A stretch of DNA of 64,000 nt from Sarcocystis neurona (GCA_000727475.1 KL647288.1:3901604-3965603), one strand, 5' to 3'. Counted from the stretch's first letter, positions 49,401-61,243 are shown. The notes: generated by a model not told the origin, from the letters alone. Translations and numbers: made by a program.

Positions 49401-49964
49401 GGGGGGATGCCGCTGCTAGTGTGCTGCTGCATTGCGGTCGGTGCTGCTGCTCTAGGTTCTGTACTACTGATCGGTTGCATGTTTGAGACAGCGCCGGTCC
49501 ACCACGGGGTCTCTGCTGTGTTCCTTCAAATTGCAGCGGGCGGAGCAGCGTGTCAGAGTCGTCCCTGCGGTCCCGTACACTTCTTTCTTCGAGAAATTAT
49601 CGCTGTGCGACCGTTGTTAAGCATACGTGTATGAAACTTCCTGAGATGCACAGCAGTATTCTATATAGATTTATGTAGGTATTCAGAGAGAGACGTATAA
49701 AACACTTACCTCAGCCTCCCCGTGTGTGCGTATACGCACACACCAACGCAGGTGCATGCCTACATGTATGTGCCTGTTCGCAGCGTGTATATGCGACGAT
49801 ATGTCTCCGTCGACACATACGCACGCGTGTGTGTGTCCACGCATGTTTGCTGTGTGCTGCTCTGTGACGATGTGTTTCAGGCGCTGGCTGCCTTGATGTA
49901 TCTCCACAACCACGAACTGCACGGGCGCAGCATGAAGGTTGCATTCTCGAAGACGGTTCTGTAG
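43469..49964 (+). CDS. PTB: Polypyrimidine-tract-binding-protein-like RNA-binding protein, three RRMs (six exons)
   Basis: Binds pyrimidine-rich RNA and is expected to act in pre-mRNA splicing. Exons: 43469-43603, 44280-45245, 46479-46604, 47710-47865, 48747-48953, 49881-49964; 1674 bases, 557 residues, all joints in phase. RRM a (about residues 16-100) has VTNLLYPVDID and MYQALIQF. RRM b (about 351-431) has PVIIVYNLPANVTVQ, KILREKSDTALIQYSD and LQVAFSKNMEVKLP. RRM c (about 477-557) has KTIFVANLDEAATEDEIQKL and HGRSMKVAFSKTVL. From family knowledge these resemble RRMs 2, 3 and 4 of animal PTB in that order; a counterpart of RRM 1 is not visible upstream. A linker of about 220 residues between RRM a and RRM b (about 120-340) is rich in Gly, Ala, Gln, His and Pro and comes from GCA-type repeats. 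The ATG at 43469 is the first in frame. Donor choice at 47865 is forced, because the alternative at 47863 gives a stop. The PTB/hnRNP-L class is firm; the exact orthologue is not. Confidence 0.92.
46436..46463 (+). repeat. TG microsatellite 15 bases upstream of a PTB-like gene acceptor
   Basis: TG repeated 14 times directly before TCCCCGACTACTGCAG, the 3' splice site of exon 3 of the PTB-like gene (exon starts 46479). Confidence 0.9.
46660..47320 (+). repeat. Long purine-rich tract in intron 3 of the PTB-like gene
   Basis: About 660 bases in which the plus strand is mostly A and G (GAGGAAGACAGGAGGGAGG-type runs) with CAG/GCG breaks. The minus strand therefore shows two long Ser/Leu/Pro frames, which are shadows. 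Confidence 0.75.
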
Positions 49965-50507
49965 ACAGCAGCAGGGAGAGCAGCAGCGTTCTCTTCAGTA
50001 CCAGTAGTAACGGTCGGAATCTGGAGGGAGGAGTATCAACAGCCGCTGCACAGCGGCAGGGACACGGGCAGCAGCAGTGTCACAGCTCATAAGGAAGAGC
50101 AGCAGGTAGGAGACGAATGACGCTAAGGGAAGGGAGCTGGTGGTGGGAAGAAGTAGCGGACGTTGTGTGGACGAATTTTGGTGCTGCCGATGCAGCTGGT
50201 GTGCAACAGCTGTTAACGGTAGGACTGTATTGGTGGTGGGACGTGCTTGCTTGCGACGGAGGAGCGGCGGGCTTCGAATTAGAGAAGGTAGCGTATTGGA
50301 CGGGCGCGCGCGTGTCTGTGCAGCAGGAACGACCGGAGCTGAGCCAGTAGCAGCACTCGTAGGGGAGGAGGATTCGAAGGAAAAGGGGAGGCAGCGGTAA
50401 ACACAACACGTGAAGCAACACGAGCAGGACGTTTTTGGTTGAGACGGGCGGGCGCTGTCACCATCATCTGCTGACACTTGTTCTGATCTCACATTCTTAT
50501 AGAAGCT

Positions 50508-51266
50508 ATGTGCGCTTCGTCTGTGGAGGCCGTTGCTGCCCCGTCAACGTCGGACGACCTTCCTTCTGTTATGCATCTCGGCTCTTCTCTTCTTCGCTGC
50601 CTCTGCGCGCGCGAGAGTCCTCGCCGCCAAGGAATCACCGTGTATACGTACTGCGTGCGTACCACTTGAGCCGGGTTGGATTTTCCGTGTGGGGGACGGG
50701 CGCGTGTGGCTGGCGCGCACTGCTGCCGAAGCTGCTGTGCATGCGTTTGGGACGAAGCAGAGCCCGTCGCGACAGGTACTGTGGCTGCACGCTGCCTCCG
50801 CCGGGAGTGCTGGTGTGACGACGGGTGTCTTGTTGTGTGCGACGGCGTCTGCTGCGCCCCCGGCTGCCTTGCTGCTGCTTCTGCGACTACCGTGGGACAG
50901 CGCCGGCGGTTAGTCTTTGTCATGTTGCTGGCGCAGGCGCGGCTGTCGGGGATGCCGCTGCTCCCGCCAGCGCTGCTGCTGTGGTTCCTGGTCCTGCACA
51001 AGATGTGTGCTGCTCCTCTCAGCTTCCTGGTTGCTGCTGCTCAGGCGGTTATGATGGACTGGTGCTGTCCCTGTGTGCAGCGACCTAGTTCCTGGTGTGC
51101 ATCTGCCTGTCCACATCTGTGTCAAACGCGAGCGCTTGACAGGAACGGCTCCCGTCGAGCTGGTTTTCTGATGCGGCGTCGAGCGTCTCTAACGTACCCA
51201 GCAGAGGACACCTTGTTGCTGAGTTTTTCTCGCATAGGCCTGTTCCTGCAGTTCACGTACCGTTGA
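50508..51266 (+). CDS. Candidate three-exon gene with hydrophobic C-terminal half, unknown function
   Basis: Exons 50508-50639 (MCASSVEAVAAPSTSDDLPS...), 50671-50775 (PGWIFRVGDGRVWLARTAAE...) and 50901-51266 (to TGA) join in phase, giving 200 residues with GC-rich third positions. Exon 3 starts RRRLVFVMLLAQARLSGMPL and has a likely membrane segment (LLPPALLLWFLVLHKMCA), then a Cys-rich stretch. The weak point is the first intron, only 31 bases. An alternative reads through 50533-50775 in one frame with a signal-peptide-like start (TFLLLCISALLFFAASARA) but has no ATG of its own. It lies 0.5 kb downstream of the PTB-like gene on the same strand, with its own ATG. Confidence 0.4.
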
Positions 51267-51299
51267 TGTGTATGGCATGCCAGGGAAATTTTCTGCTGC

Positions 51300-54200
51300 T
51301 TCCAACCTGCACTGATTACTCGCTGCTGATCGCTTCCCCAGACTAGTTTTTCGTAAAGTGCAGTCTGATTTTCTTTTACTTTTCTCCCTAAATAATGATC
51401 CGCCGGCTCCTGGTCGTCGACACGATAGAAAGATTAACGAGTGTGCATTCTGCTGGTGAAGACATCTTTTTAGCGGCGGTCACGTATGTTCTGCGGTAGC
51501 GTAGCAGTTAGAAGCGCTGCCGCATTCATGCAGGTCGCATCCGGCGTTTGTCTGCACCGTGGTCGTGAGGTCTCACAGAAAGAGGTACTCGCTCCTCGAT
51601 GTATATTTTTACAGTAGGATCCCGTCGTAACATCAAACGGCTCCAGTTGTACATGTGTGTTAGGTCTCATTTGGAATTGTCTGTTGCGGGTGCCTCCTAA
51701 TATGTGCGAGCTGCGTACAAGCTGTCTTTTGCTACTGAGGACTTTCTTGATAACAGTTGTTAGGATACACTCTGCCGCTTTTGGTAGCCCCCCCACGGGA
51801 GGCTGACACACGTACTTCTGCAAGGAACTGCAGATATTACCGGCCCGCACGTTGTGTGTCCAATAAGACTCAAGCAGATACTTTTTTGTGTGCTGTAGAA
51901 TCACGCATCTACCCCACTGCTGGCTACGCCCACGTCCGGTTCCTGATGCTGCCGTTGTCGTTGTCACCCGATGCCGTGAATGTCGACGACTGCCCGTCTC
52001 CTGCGTATACGAGCCCTGCTACTCCACGCACTGCTACCAGCAGCTGCTGCCGTTGCTCCCTCTATACCGCTACCGCTGTCCCCCTCTGGCCTACCAACTA
52101 CCTGGACCTGGCTATTGCTCTATTTTTGTTTTCGGAAGGTGAACTCTGGCTGTTCCACTTCTAGTGGGCGACGGACACTATTGCAACTCACTGTCTGCAC
52201 GCGTAAGAGTTCCCGTGTAGTGTATGCCCTTACACACGTGCTGCGAGGACAAGTGTAGCAGATGAGGATCTGACTGTTTGCTACGGGTAGTCGTCGGTCT
52301 CATGTCTGCTGCCAGGACTGCATGCGTGGTGAGCGGTAGAGTGTAACTTTCGGTTGCACTGCTAGTCTACATGGTCCAGCGGTGAAATCGTCCCGCCGTG
52401 GTATCAATGCGACTTCATATGGTCAAGGCCCTCACGACTGTGCGAGGTTGGCACGGTGTCTCTGAAGGCGGATTCCCCCGTGCCCGTGTCGTTTCGTTCC
52501 TGCTGGCGTGTGCGTACCGTATATAGCTGCTCTGCGTTGCAAGAGGTTCATGTGTACCTCTATATGTACGTAGGTACATATGCAGTCTATGAGGATAGAG
52601 GAATATGCGCGTGTGATTCAGTGTGTAAGGCTGCTACCATATGTGTGTATACATATCCAATCAATATATAGGCGAGGACGGTGGAGGCGTGAACAAGAGT
52701 GCAACGCAAGCGATGATACAGAGACCAGAAGGCGAAAAAGGCGCCAGGTTCACGCACGTGAGGATAGCAGCAGCCAGGTATACCAAAAACCAGCGGCAAC
52801 AGCGCCCCCCCCGCAAGCGTAGCAGAAACGTCTGCTGCTAGTATACGTATACATACATGTATATAAATACGTGCATGTGGACGGAGTGATGTACGTGTAG
52901 ACACCTACACAAGCTTACACGTGGACACAAAGTTACAGGCATCTACACGTCGGTTAAATGTGCGTGCGTGTGTACAATTTTGACTTGTGAGGAAATAAAA
53001 TTACGTATTGAGGGTGCTTTTGAAGCGACGAATCGATGCGCATGTGCCTATCTTTGTGTTTGTGCCCGGTTTAGTGGGTAGCAGTAATACCTGTACAGGT
53101 AAAACGATGCGCAGGTGTATTCTTACCCCTGCGTGAGCGCATATATGCATGCGTGCGTGTCATACCCGGATACGTGTCAGTGTGCATATCATGTGCACGT
53201 GCGATTCCCTTGTAAAGCTCCCCTGCACTTCCGTGCTGTTCGACAGGAAATTCTGCATATGCGAGCGCGCCAGTAAATACGCAGGCATGCTTATACCCAC
53301 GAAGACTTTGCAAAGGCGCACCTGTTGATAATTCCGTATAAGCCTGTAGTGCAGACGTGTACGCGTGCATGAATAGTAGTGCCTTGCGCTTGCTCTCGCG
53401 GGTCTTGCTCATGCTGGTACGGCTGGCCGTGACGGCGTCTCGAGGAAAAGTCTCCGTAGGGACACAGGCGGTTCCACAGTGTTCAGCTCCAGAGCCTCCC
53501 CTCACCACAGGTTGTGGAACCTTTTGTCCTAAAAAAATTCGACAAGGCCGTAGAAGTTGAGCACACAGAACATGTGGAATCCTAGAACCTGTAGAATTAT
53601 TTAATGTTGCTCCCGATTCCGAATTCCCGTGTCAGCACCACCAGCTCCTCGTAGGTATGTGGAAACCTTTGAGGTTGCCGCTTTGAAACATTAGCAGCCC
53701 TTCTGCAGGCAGAACGGGACCCCTACCCAGAGGAAGACTGAAACACCATGTTACCTGTCACCGCCACCTCCACGTAAAAATTCTTTCCTTCTCACGTATA
53801 ACCTCCTGCGCACTCCTGCTTCTACTCTGCGTGTGCGATGTAATTCCCTCATACACGCGGGGCCACTACCGTGAATCGAAAGGTCGGTCGTGCTGCTTCT
53901 GTAAAAGACTGGTGTAGCTTCTGCTTTAGACGCTGCTGTAACGCCGTATTTGGTGCTGTTGCGGCGGCAGACGGTGGTGCTGTACCAGCAGTAGTTGCAG
54001 CCGTTCTGGTGCTGTCGGGACGTGGTGGCAGAAGCTGTACTTGTGTGCTGTCTGCTAAGGCTGTTTCTACCGCATGCAAACCTTTATATCCCATACTGCG
54101 TCGGCGGAGAGAGTCGCAACACCAGCCGCCACGCAGTCGGCAGCGTCTTGGCGCTTGTGCGATTAGACCAGCCCTCAAGCAAATGAAGCGACTCTGCGGG

Positions 54201-55148
54201 TGGCTGCCGGGCTACGCTGCTGTTTGAAGAAGGTGCTCAACTGCTGAGCCGTCTAACCAGAATAACCTGCTGTAATTACGCGACAAACAATAGTCACACA
54301 TGGTAGCAGACCTGTGCTACAGAACAAGATAGGTTTCGTACCAGCGGCGCTTGTGTACACGGTGAATCATTAGTGGTTAGAGAGACCCCGACGCCAGTGC
54401 AAGTTTTCCACGTCAGTAAACATGCGCACCTTTTGACGGAATTAATGCTGCACAGGTATACAAATTAACTCTCAGATACAATCATGGATAGAGGAGCACC
54501 AGCAGAGCGCTTGAAACTTTCGAACTTTTGTTGTAGCGGATCACGTGATGCAAACAAAACCGACTAATGATTGTAAATGACCCCTGGGAGTTGTGCTTGC
54601 GTGACTCACGTTTCTGTACTTCATGTATAGAAAAGGCGTAACAAGTGGGCGGCCTGCGTGGGTTCGCGTGCGCATGAAGACCGTGGACACACACACCAAA
54701 TATTTAGTGGCGCGCGTAGAAATTGCTCAGAGATGTATGTGTGTGCAGCTGTCTTCATTTGTGCTACATACACACATGCACACATGCATGTACTTGTGCG
54801 AGTCGAAGTCAACAAGATATTCCCTTCATACAGGCCAGCCCACTGTGAAATGAGTGTGTTGTGTGATGCCTGCCACAGAACAACGGCCAAGTTTCCTGCG
54901 ACAAATACCCAAAGCACGACCCATTTTTGGAAGACTTTGGTAGGGCATCGCATTCAGCGTTGGAAATTGTACATGTGGCGCTGGAAGCCGACTGCCGTGA
55001 CGCAACAGCCTGACCCAAGTTGCTTTCGCGTACTGCGCCACGCACCTCCTTCAAGCCGCAAGTGCATACTCGTGCATGCATCGTCGGGTATAAACTCGTA
55101 TATTGGGCTCTTCCTCTTTCTTAGGAATTCTGTATGATTTGTTTTAGG
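51300..55148. other. Repeat-poor DNA with one 165-codon minus-strand frame
   Basis: The minus-strand frame 51967-51470 is open for 165 codons (ICSSLQKYVCQPPVGGLPKA, ending PQNIRDRR-TAA). It has no ATG at its start, and its length is near what chance gives in this block, so it is at best a terminal exon. A plus-strand frame at 51757-52164 overlaps it. From 52,200 to 55,148 there is nothing with support; short frames at 54621-54953 and 54658-55137 lie on opposite strands and are not distinguished. Confidence 0.3.
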
Positions 55149-56624
55149 ATGTTCGGGAAGTGGACACTACCGGGGTTATGGATGCAGCTCGAGGTCTACA
55201 CAGACAGATTGAGGGGTCACCGCTTATGCAAATAAACGTGTTTTTCGCATATATGCCAGACATTATATGTACTGTATATGTATAGATGTACACACATAGC
55301 GGTAGCCGTGGCAAGCACCGCAACAGATCGAGGTTTACATGTACGCCCTCATGCCTGGCCTCAAGGGGCCAACGGTATCGCACGGGAGAAGACGCAAGTA
55401 CTGCCTGACAACGTGTCAGGTATAACCCACGCAGGATACGTGTGTGTATTGTCCCCCGCAGAGCGGAACTATCTAAAAAAAGCCTCAACTATTGTGCTCG
55501 ACTGCTGTAAAGCGGTAGAGGAGGCGGGAGTGGAAAATATACGCAGGATTACTCCTCGACATTGTGATGGGTCAGAGGCGCCCTCTCAGGACGGTCCCGG
55601 GGGTATTACAATTGGTTCTCTCTGTCATGAGGATGCTTGTTTTAACAGCTGCTCCACTATAAAACTAGACGTGTGCCGGTCGGTGAACGCGAATGCGCTG
55701 GGTCTTCTTCGTCACCTATTTGCTACGAAACAGAATATTCGACAGGGGCATGGGAAAGACATCGTAGCGCCAAAAGAAGGTGCTTCCACTAGATCAGGCG
55801 GAAGCATAAGGCCAGTTACGCTGGTATACTAGAAATCGTGAAGGTGTGCGCTTGAAAAATACATGCAACGGAAGGAGATTGCTGGTTTCCCTATGAGACC
55901 TACGATACTGCAGTTTCTTTTCAAAGAAGACAGGGGAGTGTGGCGCAAGTAGATGCGCACGTATGAACACCTGCAAAATGTAGGGGAAGTTCGCTAATCA
56001 CCTACAGTGTTACTTCACCGTCCGTTAATGCAGAGAGCGGGGAAACCCCGCCGATGTGTTCGGCTAATGGGTTGTCATTTGATCCTAACTTGACTTATGA
56101 CTGGTGGTCCGAGTGCGGCTACTGCTCTCGTCCGTCCTGACGTCATACAGTGGAGCCAGGACTGTTGGCGCATCATTCCTGAGAACCAGTGCACACGATG
56201 ATGGAGCCTAACGGGCTCCTACGAATGCCCATTTCCGGCTGTTCGACGAATGGTTGATCCAGCAGGTCTAGACATTGTCGGGTGGTTTCTAACAGGCCGC
56301 ATGCATCTTGAGACTCGAGGAGAAAGCGAATCGCATCTGTGAAACGTGAGAAAAGAAACAATGGAAACAAGGCCCCGCGCGAGTTAATTTAGCCTGGTGC
56401 TTAACGGAACATATCCGTCTTCGGACTCGAGGATAATGTCAGTCATAATCCTTAGAAATGAGCACAGAATGAAAAAGAGTGAAGTTGACAACGTGATACT
56501 TCCTGACGGGCCCGCCTGTGACAATGTGTGTAGCATTTTTCAGGGAAGTCAGCGAATAATGAGTGGGCGACAAGTGTTACATTCTTTCTCAACTACACTC
56601 TGTAACCCTCAGAATCGTCAGTGA
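55149..56624 (+). other. Possible exons of a plus-strand gene
   Basis: A GATTTGTTTTAG acceptor precedes 55149, followed by DVREVDTTGVMDAARGLHRQ. From about 55422 a frame runs to TAG at 55830-55832 and contains AERNYLKKASTIVLDCCKAV and DACFNSCSTIKLDVCRSVNA, with seven cysteines in about 100 residues. A third piece, 56395-56624, follows a TTAATTTAG acceptor (NGTYPSSDSRIMSVIILRNE) and ends in TGA. Phases between them were not reconciled. The full stop-free run of the middle frame (184 codons from 55278) is about the longest expected by chance here. A Cys-bearing secreted protein is possible but unproven. Confidence 0.25.
56173..56342 (-). other. Possible terminal exon, minus strand
   Basis: After a TTTCTCACGTTTCACAG acceptor the frame reads AIRFLLESQDACGLLETTRQ and continues to a TGA at 56175-56173. 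About 56 codons have sensible composition. No upstream exon was linked to it and no family is recognised. Confidence 0.25.
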
Positions 56625-56982
56625 CGCGATGACACGACTGTTAGTGAGCATGAAATTAAGGTACATATCCCACATGCATCAAGCTCGTCCGCACATTTCC
56701 TCTCAGCTACGCTATTTAGACCTACGATCGTTTAGCTTTGTAAGTGATCGTAACTTTTTCTGTATGGGCACGTGCGTCACGCTTGTCTGGAAATATGCAC
56801 CTCCAAGGGTAGCTGTGAAACTTATGGTTCAGACTGCTCCGCGGTATAGTTACGTTACTTGCCTGCCCTTAACAGTATTTCGTCTTTTACTCACCAGCGT
56901 CGAGGTTGCTCCACTACCTTGTGATTCATGAGGTATTTTACCTGGTGCGGCCTTCATCGTTTGTGAGTGACCATGCGAGGAG

Positions 56983-57533
56983 ATGAATTTTGTGGATAAG
57001 ACATGGATTTTTAACGCACCAGCGCTGCCGTCAGGTTCTCAAACTCGCATACTAAGAGTGCAACATGATTACGGCGTGGATGAAAAACCGGTCTTGTACT
57101 GTGCTATGTGACACTAGTGGCTAGACTCATGCTATTCGCTCTCCATTTTGTGTACGTACGGTTGAAACTTGGCTGTAATGCTCCCGGTGTAAACACAGAC
57201 AGAGTACCTCTATCTCCTCGCTTAAATCACAAATGGTGGAGAAACTCATGCGGTTCTGGCCATGACATTGCTAAGGCTCCGGAAGAAGGGGAAGTGTCAG
57301 ACGGAGCAATCCTCTTGAAGTAAGTGTAGATACCCGCTTCGACCTTTCTGTTGCCACAAGGCTTACGCAGGTAACAGCATTTCAGTGATGCCTCTGTCGT
57401 GATTTCTCTCTCCTGCAGTGTGTTGGACGCTTCGAGTACACGTGTACCTATGACTATGCATACAAAAACAGTGGATCTGCCGGCACTGTGTTACGATAGA
57501 AGTGTACCTATGGGAACATTCTGCCTGGCATGA
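56983..57533 (+). CDS. Candidate three-exon small gene, 129 residues
   Basis: Exons 56983-57107 (MNFVDKTWIFNAPALPSGSQ...), 57203-57319 (VPLSPRLNHKWWRNSCGSGH..., donor GTAAGTG) and 57386-57533 (NDASVVISLSCSVLDASSTR..., to TGA) total 390 bases in phase. The second donor is a perfect consensus. The 3' end overlaps the 3' end of the minus-strand candidate at 57508-58488 by 26 bases, so at least one of the two models may be wrong. No family is recognised. Confidence 0.25.
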
Positions 57534-58488
57534 GGCAACACTGTATGTAATACTCTTTCTCGCACGGAACAAAATTGTGCGTTGATTCACACTTGATGTG
57601 TCGTTCATAACATGTGTAATTGTCGAGCGCCCGGACACAGGAATTGATTTCATGAGCGAAGTCGTTGTCTCAGCAGATACGCAGGTTATACTCCGTTCAT
57701 GTCAGTGGTCACCTCTTCTGTGTCCCCTTTTCAGCACTCCTTTATCCTTCTCTCTGAGCGTACACTCACGGCGGCTGTGCACATCGCACGTCCACATGTA
57801 GATGAACGTCAACACGCATACACTGTAATAGCGCATCTGCACATGCTTTCGTGCACGCCTGTGTTGCCTTCTTTTGCCACGATTCACATCTGTATCTCGT
57901 GATAGATGCACGTTTATAAATATATGCCTACGGCAATAGATAGTTTTCTTTACATATCTTTGAATCGCTGCTGGCATAGACGTACCTGCAGATATCTTGT
58001 ACGGCACCGTAGGCGAAGACAGTAGGCACTCTACTGCGGTGTATGCTTTTTTCCAGGTAAGACCATGTAGTCCCGTGAACATGTGGTGCCGTCCTCTACC
58101 GTTGTTACTGCGTCTCCCAATTTTCTGACAAATGATAAACCATGTTACCTGCACGTACAAGCGGAACCATTTTTGCGCTTCTGCAAGGGGCCTTTGTCCT
58201 TTCTGTCGCGCCAGCGGTGAACTACAACTTGCAACATCACCTGTACTCCTCAACCGTCGTTGCACACGACCTCGTAGCGCGTCGCTGTGTGCCTCATGTG
58301 GAAAACACTCTGCACATGAGCTTCACGTCCGTCATCTGAAGCTTTCTGCGAGTGCCAAATGAAAAATGCAGCAACCAAGTGTCTGCAGATACTCGTACTT
58401 GCCTACACGCTTCGCCATGACATTCCGGCCTGATGCGTTTTACGGTGGTCCCTCTGTCACACTGATATTGTTCCGGCGAATCTGCCAT
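57508..58488 (-). CDS. Candidate three-exon Cys-containing small protein, 137 residues
   Basis: Exons 58488-58399 (MADSPEQYQCDRGTTVKRIR...), 58148-57986 (LTWKKAYTAVECLLSSPTVP..., donor GTACGT) and 57668-57508 (SCVRALDNYTCYERHIKCES..., to TAG) total 414 bases with both joints in phase. The last exon has six cysteines in about 50 residues, suggesting disulfides and a secreted protein. No signal peptide is visible, so the 5' end may be incomplete. No family is recognised. Confidence 0.28.
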
Positions 58489-58814
58489 TGTACAGGCGGC
58501 TGTTACTGCTGACAGCTACAAGTACAGCTGTTGAATCACGCTGGCGTCTTCTGCCGTAGCTGGAGCTTGTGTTCCTACCCTCGTGCATTCGCCACTGCTG
58601 TTCTGGTGCAACTGGTGGCGCGTTGATCAGTATTATACTCGCTGTATGTTACTGCCGTGCTGCTGCAGTGCAGCTATATACGGTGACTGCTGCTAATCGC
58701 CGACTGCCACCGTTGGTGGCGGTGCTGCTACGTTACTGCCGGACACTTCACGCTGTTGCGGCCCGGCGGCTTCTACGACTCTACTGCTGCTGTGCTGCTG
58801 GTTGCTCGTGTGAC

Positions 58815-59248
58815 TCATTCGAGGACGAATAGCAAGGCGAATAAGGTCACCACCACTTGTTGTTGGTAGTCAAGAATTCCACAAACCGCAGGATGAACCG
58901 GTTCCAATACCAAACTGTTGTGCTGTTGCTTGCGTTTCGTGTATCGTGCATGATAAAAATCACTTCCATTCCCGTCTGCTTTCTGTCGCAGGTAGTGTGC
59001 CGCTCTCTACTTTACCGCAGACGTTTCAGCCCCCCTTTCTCTGCACCCACATGGCGCCGTCTTCCTGTCTCTCCCCCGCTCACTCTGTGACTGTCTCTCC
59101 CCTCCTCCGAGTAGAGCTGAAGCTTTAGGATGCTGCGCAAGTCGACTCCTGTTTCGCTGTTGTTACCTTCCTGTCCCTGCTGCTCCTCCATAGCATGGCT
59201 GCTGTTCAGCAGCACGAGCTGTGCTGTAGCAGTACTGTTGCTTTCCAC
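58815..59248 (-). CDS. Candidate two-exon gene, about 110 residues
   Basis: Exon 59248-59016 begins MESNSTATAQLVLLNSSHAM and continues VDLRSILKLQLYSEEGRDSH and KGGLKRLR with strongly GC-rich third positions, ending at GTAAAG. The acceptor AGCACAACAG precedes 58914. The phase-consistent continuation (LVLEPVHPAVCGILDYQQQV..., TGA at 58815) ends in a hydrophobic stretch. Another frame of the same exon (WYWNRFILRFVEFLTTNNKW, TGA at 58847) has better codon preference but would need a different upstream joint. Coding character of exon 1 is fairly good; the joint is uncertain. Confidence 0.38.
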
Positions 59249-60949
59249 AATCTCGCTGCATCAGGCCCCCCTCGCTGTGGGAGACAGTCTCCACTTGCTT
59301 GTGCATGCACTGTGGACGTGTTGGCGCCAGGGCTTGTTGCATCGCTGTTTTTATGTCACCCTCTGTTGGCTCTCTGCAGGAAGTGGAGGACGAAAACAAC
59401 TATATGCGGTGCGGCGCCACAACACGAAACCTGTGAATGACATGCAGCAACTACGGAACTGAACAGGAGCACTTGTGGGGAATTAACAAAATCTCTACCG
59501 GGTCGCCTGCATCTGAAAAGACTCTGACTCGTGCTGCGGCTCCGTGCTTCATCGTTTAGAGGCCTTTGGTAGAAGCAATGTACAGGTATGCAGTGTTCGC
59601 GCGCTTACGGGACCATTCGATGGGACGTGCCAGTACCTGTTGTTGCTAGTGGAGAGCTATTGCTCCTGTTTGAGAGCTCGCTCCACCTTTAATTTGGTAC
59701 TGTTCTGCTATCGCTGCTGCTTCTGCTTCCCGCTTCTGGTGCTGTTGTCGCCTAGCGTATCTGACGTCGTAGCCCTGCTGCAGCAGTAGAGGAGCTGCTG
59801 CAGGATTAGTAGAGCCTGCCGATGCTGTACAGCTGCAGCCGCAGGAGACCCGTTGTCGTTTTAGAAACACTCACGCCAGTATCGCGTCGCCGCTGCTGTT
59901 GTTGAGGGGTTGCTGGACGAAATCCTGCGCTGCAGCCGTAGAGCTGCAGACGCAAGATCAATCCTCGTGTGCATGCACATACGCATATGCACACCAGCTA
60001 ATGCAGAGGTATAGACGCGTACGCGTGTGTGTCCACAACTCACGCTGCTAAATACACGTGAGTGGACGACGTAGGGTTAGCGTGCGTCGCTGCTCAGCCG
60101 CTGCCTGGAGAACAGAGCTCTCCGCAGTGAGTTTTAAAATGGTTCTACGTGGTACTACACAGTTATGTTGTAGAAAGTGAGGTCGACGAGAGGGGCGGCC
60201 AGTGTGCCGCTGTGTGTTCGCGTGTCAAACACCAATTTTAACTTCCGACACATTCTCAATTTGCGTTTCGCCAGTAGTTATATATATATATATCTCCATA
60301 CCCAGGGCGATCTACTGATCTGTGGACGACTTCGTCCATCTTTCTCTCTAATATATGTACGCACACACGACACGGCCCCTGGGTTTTGCTGCTTGTGCTG
60401 CAGATAACGCTGTGAAGGGCGCTGCCGCTGCTACCGCTGATTCGACAAAGTCGCTGCTTCGACTGTGTCAGGCTGCTGCGTGACTTGTGTTGCAGTTGCG
60501 GCTGCTTGTCGAAGTCAACAGCAGCCCCTAATTGTGTGGTGCAGCTGTTAACACAAGCTTTCGCTGCTACTGCTGCTGTACACCGTGACGTTGCAGCGGC
60601 CGCCTCTGCCATTCTGCGGTTACTGTGCCGTAGCCCTACAGCAACTGCTGCAGCCGTTTCGACCACCGTCACGGACGCTGCGTTTCTCTGTCGTCCGCAA
60701 CCGCCTGCTGCTCCTGCAGCTGATCCCTCTTCTCACTCACAATTCCAGCCCCTGCTGTGCTGCAGCACCGGCTGCTGCCCCGCTTGTTCGCCCACCTGCT
60801 GCTACTGCTACTGCAGCTGCTTTTCTTTTCGTCTGCCCTGTCCCTGCTGCTGCCCCTCCTCTTCTTGCGGATCTGACTGTCTTGCCTCATCTGCCTGCTG
60901 CTGCGGGAATGACTAACTCGCGGACAGACAACGACGCTGTGTCACTCAC
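59249..60949. other. CTG/CAG-rich interval, no confident gene
   Basis: Long frames here (60256-60672 minus, 60485-60916 plus, 60585-61253 plus) are mostly Ala, Leu, Ser, Gln or Cys from trinucleotide repeats. A TA tract lies at about 60277-60292. No gene is supported. Confidence 0.5.
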
Positions 60950-61243
60950 TTTGTCTCCAAGGATTGCCTTCCATCGGTCTCCGCTGCTCCCTGTAGCTGC
61001 TGCACCTGCTAGAGCTGCTGTTTCCAGCGCTGCGGCGGCTGCGTCTGCTAGCGGCGCTTTTGTTGCTGGTTCCACCGTGGCTGCCGCTGTCCCCCCCGTG
61101 CTGCTGCTGTTTTTGTTGCAAGTGTCGCTCCTTCGGTTGCATCAGTCGCTCGTCGCCAGTGACCTTATGATTAAGCAGCCACTCCCGCGCTTCCCACTCC
61201 GAAAGCAGCGGCTATCCATCGCAGGATCTGGAAGACCGCACAT
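60950..61243 (-). CDS. Possible first two exons of a minus-strand gene
   Basis: Exon 61243-61164 (MCGLPDPAMDSRCFRSGKRG...) and exon 61086-60950 (SHGGTSNKSAASRRSRRSAG..., donor GTGAGTG) join in phase. Downstream exons toward 60.3 kb were not resolved. The second exon is also open in the frame that gives an Ala-rich peptide ending DRWKAILGDK before the same donor. A Ser/Arg-rich or Ala-rich low-complexity protein is implied; the function is unknown. Confidence 0.28.

Larger units (their letters stand above)
51300..58500. other. Second repeat-poor chromosome segment
   Basis: It has the same character as the segment at 27,100-37,500. CTG runs stop after about 51,340 and resume at about 58,590. 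Short TA/TG-type stretches occur around 52,550-53,200. Confidence 0.65.
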
